Of a stretch of 64,000 nt of DNA, positions 56,225 to 64,000 are shown in pieces. The stretch is taken from the NCBI GenBank assembly GCA_030549175.1, contig JAUKUA010000008.1, forward strand, positions 806,001 through 870,000, read 5' to 3'. Positions within the stretch are counted from its first letter, which is position 1. Every line of letters begins with the position of its first letter. Source of the stretch: Lasiosphaeris hirsuta (Eukaryota > Ascomycota > Sordariomycetes > Sordariales > Lasiosphaeriaceae). Under the pieces are notes generated by a model. The model had not been told where the DNA came from. It saw only the letters and a program-made list of their open reading frames with translations, and did not search any database. Made by a program: the position numbers and the translations under genes.

Positions 56225-57018
56225 GTTCTGGAAGTCCGTGGTCAGCATCAGAATCGTCTGCTCCCCCTACCTGCAGGTCCAGTCGCATCCCCGAGACTGA
56301 CGCGGTGCGACATATCCCGCCAGCGGTTATGATCCTGACATGGCGTCGACGACTCGACGCCCGGGAACCCGATTGCGCGGCATCCATGCCGACAACGCAA
56401 CATAAGCCCGCTTCCTCGAATAAATTACAATGTCAAAGTGAAGCCTTCGCAGATCCCTACCGGGACCGGGTTGGGACCTATCGGAACAAGATATCCAAGA
56501 CAAGAACAAGAACAGCCGGGGGTGATTATGCTAGTGCGGAAGCCAGCTCGAATTGAAAGCATCAAGCACAAGAATCACAACGCCGTACGACTCGGACGGC
56601 AGTAAACGACGAGGCAGGTAGTGCCAAGGTGATCAACAAGTGGGATGCCAACCTCTACATGACCCCGGTACTGGCCCTTGCTGTGCGCCCTCGTAGCATC
56701 CCTTTGGCGCCATCTACCTGATCACGTCTGGTGGAAAACATGGAGCGTTTCCCACCGCGACCGAGATGAGATGTGGCTGTGGCGGACTTGATCAGCGCCC
56801 TGTCTCGGTCGCAAACGCCGTCATTCGTTGAATGCCAGTTAAGCGCAGGCTATAAGCGTGGCATGGGAGGACCTAAATATATCCATCATCAGAAACTTCT
56901 TGCTCTACATGATCAGCTTGGTCGCGATGGCGTCGAGACTTGACATTTGCGGAACTCAATACGCGCCATCGAGGCAGCCACCTAGCCAGCATGTAGCCCA
57001 CGGGGATTATTAACAGGT
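56225..57018. other. Intergenic, no gene seen
   Basis: 3' flank of the phosphoesterase; no family recognised in any frame. Confidence 0.4.
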
Positions 57019-57207
57019 TGTTTGCGGAGGTATTGGGTGTTGCAATGTGTTGTATTGTTATCTGCTTTCGTGAGTAGGTGCAAGATCCAGGAAGTGGTCT
57101 TGCACCTGCGCCAGGAAGTAGGTGGTGGGCTGGAGCACAGGCCTATTGGCCTGTGCAGGCGCGGTACCCTGTGTGCCTGTGCGCCTGGGAGTGCCCCACT
57201 CCCAACA
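57019..57207 (+). mobile_element. 189-bp element R2, copy 2
   Basis: Reverse-complement partner of 26059-26248, also ending TGTT...CAACA. The block GATCCAGGAAGTGGTCTTGC to CCCCACTCCCAACA is nearly identical, with the 5' third more diverged. No clear target duplication flanks this copy. Confidence 0.75.
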
Positions 57208-59523
57208 TGAGGCGTTCTTCCTGACCAGACCGAAGCCTTCCAGATCCAAACAAAGCTCGGGCATCAAGATCACGACGGGTCCTTTAGAGAGATTGGGTTC
57301 CAATTTGAAGCTATTTCGCAAGGCCATTCTTATGTGCTATATGGTCGTCCTACAGTGTGGTGGATCCTGCCTCGTCCCTGAACCTTCAAAACCCATCTGG
57401 TTGCTTCTTTCCATACTAAAGATAGGAAGCTCATGACTGACTACCCGATTCAACAGTCAACCGCTCCCTTACCCCGCCCTACCCTCCGCCTCGATCCCCT
57501 ACCGTGCCCGGCCCCATCCACGTGACGCAGATCCTCACTCGCAGCACCTGTCTGACACACTCCGCCTCGGAGATCGGCGCCTCAGGCCCTCGTCAACACT
57601 ACCAAGCCTCTCTTCGCCATCTCCTTCTCGGCTCGGCAGCTTTTCCTTAACGATGCGACATAACTTGGTAATAGCCCTATGTACGCTACGTAGTACAGCT
57701 GGTGTATCCCTACCTTTAAGACGTTCGCGATAATGCTGACGACCTCAGTAACAAGACGAAGAAGCGTCACGCGGAGCTTCAGCGCCTCGCGCTTACGGCT
57801 GCCCCTCAGCACCGACGCGCCACACACCATGGGCGTCATGACGAGAAAGTCAGACAGTAGGCGGCGCCGGATCAGGATCTACGAGGTCACGAAGGACAGC
57901 TGCTTCCGGCCAATGTCTGTCTCCTTGGGGGAGATGCGGCCGAGTAGGGAGATTTGGTGGAGGTAATGCGCGGTCGGCCATCGCGGGAACAGGCTTCAGT
58001 GTGCTCCACCATACCGCGAAGGAGATCAACCCTCTCATACTCGGAATCCCGCTGCCGCCACTGCCGTTCCACCCCCTTACCAAGGTTCAAGACGGCAGAA
58101 TACACAAAGATGCTCGAGCACGGATAGCCGGTTGCCACCCGCGGCACAAGCGCCAGATGGGGTTTTCTCCCAGCCCTTTTTGAGGCCCAATTCTCGTCCT
58201 TTGTGCCAAGTTTTGGTCCCGAAGAGCAGCGCGCCCCGTCGACGACCGAGAATACATGCGGTGTTGCTGCCCTGCATGATGCGGATCGGCTGGGGCCAAC
58301 AGAGAGTTCCGTAGGCCGTAGCCACCCATTTACAGCCTCGCTGCGCGCAACGACGCTTCCTATGCCGCCAATACTACGGCCCGGTTCCCGTCAGACACGA
58401 CTTGGACGTGGTTGACGCCGATGCTGGTCGTGGCCGGGACCGTCCCCGCCGTGAGCGCGGCCTTCATCCGGGCGTCGTAAATTCATCTTCGGATGAACCT
58501 TGACACGCCCGAGCCTACGTCGTTTTCAGGTGGCTGTCGCTGAGGCCGGCATCTTCTCCGGCAGCGCTAGAGGCCTCACCATCCTCGTCGCTATCCCACC
58601 GCGATCAATCTCCAGGACACTCACAATCCGGAATAACGACGCGCGAGACACCCCTTCCTCCCAAAGAAGCAATAACGTCGGTAAGTCGTTCATAAAGGAG
58701 GGGATCCGCTGTCCACATGCACGACCGCCGGCGGATGACACACACCAATGACGCACGAAAGTGGTATGCATCACTAAGAAACCCTACTTAGCTACCCCAG
58801 GTCGCTCCAAGCTTGCAGTAAATGCAGTCCAAGGACGTCCCATATGCAACGTAGGAATTGTCCCGCAGAAGTCGGGCGTACTGGCCACGTCAAGATGCAG
58901 AACGACAGAGGGCGCATAAGGCTCCCGTAGAGCCTTAAAAAGTAAAATTTAATAGTAATATCTGAGAAAGTAAGATCTGTGTCTGTAAAGCCTGTGCCTA
59001 AGAATTCTGTCTTCCTCTTCTTGCTCTTAAAGGATCGTCGAACCTCTTCAGACATACTTGTCTGTTTCCGTGTCACTTAAGAACTTATTCAATAACCATA
59101 CAACTGTCAGCAATGTGTTATACATATATAATCCATTACCTCGGCTGTCGGTACGACAAACCCGGGAGAGTGGTAAGCAGTGGTTACGGAGGAAGCTGTA
59201 CTGGAGGTAATATCCGTTACAATGATCACACACCTCAACAGCCCACTCCGCCAACCAGTAGCGGATCTAGCGACACGTCGGAGAGCTAGGAGTGTTGTGT
59301 TGCCGGATGGGACCTAGGTTTGGTGATGGAGTTAAAGATCTTAGAAGCATTCGAAAATGAAAAAACTCGCACCATCGATTGAACGTCACCCCGCACTGCC
59401 ATGCATTTGCTGAACCCCACCTTGGGGAACCCACCGGGGTGGCCTGATATAGGCGCTTCCCGACGTCCACTGCCTACTTCTCTCAGAGATACTTTCAACT
59501 TCACAATTTTCTCGCCCGGCAAA
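57208..59523. other. Gene-poor relic sequence
   Basis: Fragments look protein-like (for example SNKTKKRHAELQRLALTAAP near 57755 and DTTWTWLTPMLVVAGTVPAV near 58400, plus strand), but stops intervene and I do not recognise the family. Probably one or more dead genes. Confidence 0.35.
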
Positions 59524-59745
59524 ATGACTGCCACCCGCTATGTCATCTAATCACGAGATACAAGTCTTATAGATACGGAAAAGCCCCTTCGGGATAGCTG
59601 TGATGCCATACAGCCAATTATCCAAAGCATCCTAGATCGCGAATCTCTCGATTCGCAGAAGGCAGAGCTTCTTTACGTCTCTGTCGGGCGCAAACTCTGG
59701 ATCGCTTTCGACTACGACAATCCTGAACACGATGACTGCACGGTG
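59524..59745 (+). pseudogene. Short gene fragment with an in-frame stop
   Basis: ATG at 59524 opens MTATRYVI, then TAA. The same frame continues for about 65 codons (DSCDAIQPIIQSILDRESLD, ELLYVSVGRKLWIAFDYDNP) to a GTGAGC that could be a splice donor. The stop fits CAA to TAA. Family not recognised. Confidence 0.4.
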
Positions 59746-61186
59746 AGCGGGTTTCGGATAGGGACAAATTTGACCAAAATTAAACCCTGTTCTGTACCTT
59801 CATCAGTTGTTCACGAACGTATTCGCAACTGTCCTAGTTTCCCAGCTTTGGTTCGTTCCACCAGCACAATTCCTGCCCCGAAGCACTAGTTAACCAATCT
59901 GTAGGTTGGTAGTCCGCTATACAAAAATTCCGAGGTAGATTCTAGACCGACTAACAACTGCGGCGCCGTTGCCGGAGGAAGAGAAGAATAACAATGACAT
60001 AATGGAGACAAAGGAAGCAATGATTCTACATGTACTGTAACTGTCGCTAGGTACGCAAACATATAGGAGCTGAAGCCAGCATCTGATTGATACGGGCGAG
60101 GAAGGAACAGAAGAGGAGCTGCTCGTACACGGCTCGTCGTTATCTCTGGATGAGAGCTTCGCTGCCATCGCCTTGATGCATCACCAGTGTGTGAAACATA
60201 CTAATTGGCTCGATCCGAGTGTGTCTATCCCGATTCTGATCCTGACTAAAAGCTCAATCCTAATTATATAAAGTGATAGAGACTGCTTTAAACCTCACTA
60301 GACGCCTGTGTGCCTCATGGCCAGGTGTGAGGGACAGGACAGCGGCTATGAGCACGTTATCCTACCGCTCATCAATCGGTCATTTTTGTTTTCCGTTTGT
60401 ATCCGGATGTTTGACCTGAGCCGTTAACCCTAAGCGCATCCCCCTACCCCCACGGCAAGTGAGCGGCAACGCTTCCACGTGGGAAGTGAGACCGGTGATA
60501 GCGAAGCTTCTGGAGGCAACTGATATCGCTCCGGGACGAAGAGGGGGCGTGACCAAGCCCCAGCAACATGCCGGCCGGCGGAGAGGGCTGAATTGTGTGT
60601 ACTCTTTTTTGCGTATCTCGTCACTTTACCAACCGCGGGGCTTGGCTTAAGTTACATATAAGACGTCGGGATCATCGAGCCTCAAGACTCTCCGATGCTT
60701 CCCCCCGTTACGCCCGTGATCGCCGGTCTTTTCGTACCGTGTCTCTGGTCGGGACGTCGTGTCACACGGTGGTCTGAGAAAGTATCGGTTTCCACCGACT
60801 CCTCAGACCTTGCCACGTTACAGACGGCTTAAGCTGCATGGTCGCAAGCCGGATGCGTGTGCTGTCAACGTATCTTGGTCTCTTAACACCTACCAACGTG
60901 CCTTGGGAACCGCCAGCATCTAAAGCGGAGCTCGGCGGGTTCGAGGCCGCGAGAATGAGCGTCGAGCGCAGCGCGGGGCCGGGGAAGGCTTGGTCGGAAG
61001 GGTCCCCAACATACGCAGACCCGTCTCCCGTCGAGGGGAGGGGACCCGGACAAGGCATACTCGTAGTCAGGGGATTCCTGCTATGGTCAGCCAAGTTTTG
61101 GTCTAAGCTACTCCATGTCATCCGATGGCCACGTGCTTGTCGGCCACACGAGTGCCCACTTCCTTCTCGGCTCGGTGGTCCTTCTA
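59746..61186. other. Intergenic, no gene seen
   Basis: Nothing supported. The longer minus-strand frames have irregular composition and no motifs. Confidence 0.4.
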
Positions 61187-61544
61187 TGTTAGAGTCTGTC
61201 GAGGGAAGACGGGGTAGGAGGCCTGCTCGGTAGAAGGCATCACGCACGGCATGGAAGGGTAGCGCGGCATTGGGGGGGGGGGGGGAGAGGGTGAAATTTT
61301 CGTTGTGGACTATTGAGGCACCCGTGCCTGCCTCCCCACTTCTTAATCGATGACTTCGCTTCGTTCGGTAGGGTAGGTAGGCACGGGCAGGTTCGGTCGG
61401 TATCATCGGTGAGCCGAGTCGCCAATTCGTTCTCAGATTGGTAGTTCCTCCATGTTCGGCTGTTGAGGGAAGACGGGTGGGAGGTCTACTCGGTAGAAGG
61501 CATCGCGCGCAGCATGAGGAGCGAAAGGACGACGCGGCAATGCC
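61187..61544. repeat. Diverged tandem duplication, unit about 260 bp
   Basis: 61187-61272 and 61450-61544 share GAGGGAAGACGGG, CTCGGTAGAAGGCATC and CGCGGCA in the same order and orientation. A 14-base G run (61272-61285) lies between them. Confidence 0.6.
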
Positions 61545-62407
61545 ACGACGGCGGGGCTCACCCCACGCTTGCCCGGCGGACTAGGCCGTTGTTCAGCCAG
61601 CTCGGGTTGTAATATTGTGGGTGTCGACATGAAAGCAGCGGTATCGCGAGGGAGGAATAGGAGACGGGGGGGCGAATATCGGGCTCTTCTTTACGGATCG
61701 ACAGGTTCTTTCAGCGCGGGCGGTAGGAAGGCCGTCTGCGAATCGAGGTTAAGGGTCACCGGTCTGGGTATAGGCTGGAACCAGTTTCTCCAGTTGGAGG
61801 AACCGCGGGAGGGGGGCTGGCTTGTAGGCTTCTAGTCTATGGCCAGAGGCAATCCCAATTGGGCGGGCTGTAGGCGCTTTGCCATTGACTGGGCGGTCTG
61901 GGAGGGTGGTAAAGGGTAGAGGCTTGTATTTTGAAGGCGGGGAGGCGGCGCGTGCCATCGGGGTTACTTGTCTTGGCGTTGGAGCTGCGGTCGTTGCGAC
62001 ATCGACAACGACGACCCCCTCAGTGGAGGGGATTCTTGGACGGGTCGCCGTCGCTCTGGTTGTCGCTCTGGTTGTCGCTCTGGCTGTCGCTCCGTTCGAA
62101 GCATCCGGGGTGGGGATTCCGTTAGTCGGACTGAAAACGCCTACGCGACGGACGCTTTTCGCTTGCTCGCGGTCTTGGACTACAATCGATCGGTCGGGGT
62201 GAGTCGAGGGAAGATGGGCGCTCGGTTTTCTAGAGTTAGGTGGCATAACGTTTGTGCTGGAGGGGGTGTGGAGGCTCTATTGGACGGTATCTAAGAAGCG
62301 ATCTGGGAGAGCGATCCTGATGCGAGGTGGTCGACGAGGGCGTGAGCCGGAAGCGATGATCGAGATTGACTTGAAGAAAGACCTGCGTACCGTGGCGGTT
62401 AGCTATA
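61545..62407. other. Pro/Thr-rich frame region with small tandem repeat, unassigned
   Basis: A minus-strand frame (62246-61749, 165 aa) is Pro/Thr/Arg-rich and contains a short tandem repeat (62046-62092, unit GTCGCTCTGGTT) encoding Ala-Thr-Thr-Arg-like iterations. With no homology signal I do not call it a gene, but it cannot be excluded. Confidence 0.3.
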
Positions 62408-62760
62408 TCAGTCATGAAACGTGTTAAAGCTACAAAAGCCCACCTTGACAGGGCTGGTGACTTTGATCGTACGTGCTGGTGTGGAATTATTGGAAGAGCT
62501 CGAACATGGTGTGACAGTAAAAAACGACATCCCAAAAAGTCCGGCCACACCGCCATAGCAATTCTGCCATAGGACCAGGGCGTGCCAAGTACCACGTTCC
62601 TGTGATTCGGATGCGTGACTGATCGGTCGTAGTCGTGGTGCCCGATTGTACCAGCTCCGCAATGGCCGGTCCTCAAGCTAGTGTCTCGTTCAGCGTGTAG
62701 AGTTCGACCGTCGCATACTCCTTCGATTCGCAGCATCGCCCCCCGAGATGAATGCTTGCT
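62408..62760 (-). pseudogene. Relic of an unrecognised protein gene
   Basis: On the minus strand EYATVELYTLNETLA, a TGA, then GPAIAELVQSGTTTTTDQSR and RIRITGTWYLA read as one protein. It continues in another frame with LVLWQNCYGGVAGLFGMSFF and SSSSNNSTPARTIKVTSPVK. One stop and one frame change make it a relic. Family unknown. Confidence 0.4.
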
Positions 62761-62887
62761 GTTTGCGGGTGCCCAGCCGTTCATGTCCTCAATCAGATGG
62801 AAGCGATGGCTTGGTATTCTGGTGAGCACAATCGCGTCATTTGATGGAGTGCGTTAACGCATGGCGGGTCATCGGTATCGGGCCATG

Positions 62888-63860
62888 CTAGGTATGGACC
62901 GCCTCCGACCACCCACCAAACCTAAGGCTTAAAATGCGACCCAACTCAGTCGACCCATCTGCCCGTGTGTCCTTCCACTCCATATCCTTCAGGATTTTTG
63001 TGATGTAACCCGCTGCCGCAGAAAGGTGAAGGATGTGAGAAGTCGCGTAGTGAAGTGCAAGAAGGCGTTGAGAAGGGGGTCCAATAGTCCGGCTCTCGGT
63101 GAGGTAGAGCCTACGTACCACAGGAAGATCTGGCGTAGCCATAGGGTGGAAGAATGATTGAATCCGGTAGGTGTGCTCTTGATCTAGTATAGGCTCGAAA
63201 AAGATATCAAAGTTACCAAACCAGCTATGGAGGTCCTGGGTTAGCGTAATTACGTTCTGTGGTCTGTCAACGTCGGTGCCTTCGATAAGGTGGATAGCTC
63301 CGTTGTCGAACATGTTGAGGATGTCAAGTGTAGCCTTCTTGGAAGGGTGCTACTAAAAGGTCAGCTATTTTATCCCTCTACTAGGGTAAGATAAGAGTAA
63401 CAGACTAGCTGAGAGTCATTTCCCGTTTTTATAAGGGAGTGAGGAAGAATATGGGCCACCTCTAGATGTGAAAACCTAGGATCAGCAAGTAGATTCCCGT
63501 TCTCGTCTTTTACATTGTCGCCGTGTATCATCAGACGCTTGTTCGCTTCTTCCGCATCGAACCGGTGACTAATCACGCATCGGTAGCGGTCGCGTACAAG
63601 ACAGTCACCTCGAAGGCTTGCTACTCGGTCTGGTGTCCCAACAAAGTCTTGCACCCCACCCCCTTGAGCTTGTCGAACTGCAGAATGTATTTGCGGCGAG
63701 GGCTGCTGCGGCGTCTTGCGGGATGAAGCACGCACTATATGACGTTAATGAATGGAGGGTCTAGATAACGGTGATTCTTACGAGGTAAGAAGAAGTTATC
63801 CAAGAGATAGTCTGCAAAGCAGGACAGGGCTAAGCTGAGATCTTCTTCAGTGACTCAACC
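62888..63860 (-). CDS. HNH-endonuclease-domain protein (5' end uncertain or outside the window)
   Basis: Exons 63782-~63860 (5' end open), 63734-63406 and 63349-62888, joined by short introns of 47 and 56 bp. The second uses donor GTCTGT and acceptor TAGTAG. The first junction gives NFFLPLRASSRKTPQ and the second gives NDSQLHPSKKATLDILNMFD. Core motif: RGDCLVRDRYRCVISHRFD, then HLEVAHILPHSLIK (the HNH His pair), then MFDNGAIHLIEGTDVDRPQN and VITLTQDLHSWFG. This is the fungal HNH (PF13391-like) pattern, in which a Cys-initiated strand, an AHI(L/I)P block and an N-x(3,4)-L-x(3)-H/F end form the beta-beta-alpha metal site. Members are numerous in mould genomes and their role is unknown. A stop lies just upstream of VTEEDLSLALS, so the true 5' structure is unresolved. 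Confidence 0.72.
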
Positions 63861-64000
63861 TGTGGGACACGCAACACATAACCAGGGCCACTGAACCCAC
63901 ACTAACAGGTTCATGAGGACCGGAAGAAGTGGAGCCAAGCCCGCACACAGGTCGATGGATCCTCAGGCCAGGCCTCGGCCCAGGCCGGGATCTCAGACAC

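Noticed and set aside
60762..61406. A 214-codon minus-strand frame
   Set aside because: It spans one copy of the tandem duplication and a G homopolymer, has irregular composition and no motif.
1..64000. CRISPR arrays, bacterial operons, rRNA or clear tRNA genes
   Set aside because: None seen. The repeats present are minisatellite, LTR-like or dispersed, and gene structure is eukaryotic with introns.

Overview
The window reads as chromosomal DNA of a filamentous ascomycete (Pezizomycotina, probably Sordariomycetes; species not identifiable by eye). The genes are widely spaced, introns are short (about 45-160 bp, GT-AG, one likely GC-AG), and the families are typical of moulds: HET-domain proteins, a DUF3433 membrane protein, a rhodopsin-like 7-TM protein, CVNH-LysM, a LaeA-like methyltransferase and a pisatin-demethylase-like P450. 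Many broken genes carry in-frame TAG, TAA or TGA codons of the kind produced from CAG, CAA or TGG by CpA to TpA change. Together with AT-rich transposon relics this suggests past repeat-induced point mutation (RIP).

Layout. 0.6-4.2 kb: a P450 and a SAM methyltransferase in tandem on the minus strand. 4.7-13.2 kb: relics only (ankyrin fragment, an unknown gene with three in-frame stops, a fucolectin-like relic, a Ty1/copia fragment) with dispersed repeats. 13.7-14.6 kb: an intact IroE-like esterase. 17.6-36.6 kb: the main block, with three intact HET-domain genes (17.6, 22.7 and 34.0 kb; the last two have N-terminal membrane segments), a disrupted CHAT-NB-ARC NLR-type gene (26.7-30.5 kb), a divergent broken gene split by a 190-bp element, and a 7-TM rhodopsin-like gene. 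36.7-43.4 kb: a kinase-like relic, a C/P-rich surface-type protein and a 1391-aa DUF3433 protein. 43.8-46.2 kb: a pogo/Fot1 transposase relic and repeats. 46.9-51.9 kb: a CVNH-LysM gene, an ankyrin relic and a secreted Kex2-processed-type protein. 53.3-54.5 kb: AT-rich DNA. 54.8-56.2 kb: a calcineurin-like phosphoesterase with one in-frame TAG. 56.2-62.9 kb: gene-poor relics. 62.9 kb to the end: an HNH-endonuclease-domain gene that may run off the window.

The coherent theme is fungal non-self recognition and innate immunity. HET effector domains, a CHAT (caspase-like) NB-ARC receptor and a kinase-like relic of a kind often found near NLRs lie together in a repeat-rich, rapidly decaying region, as expected for birth-and-death allorecognition loci. 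The two membrane-anchored HET proteins are the most interesting intact candidates. Functional links between the genes are inferred from domain content and proximity only.
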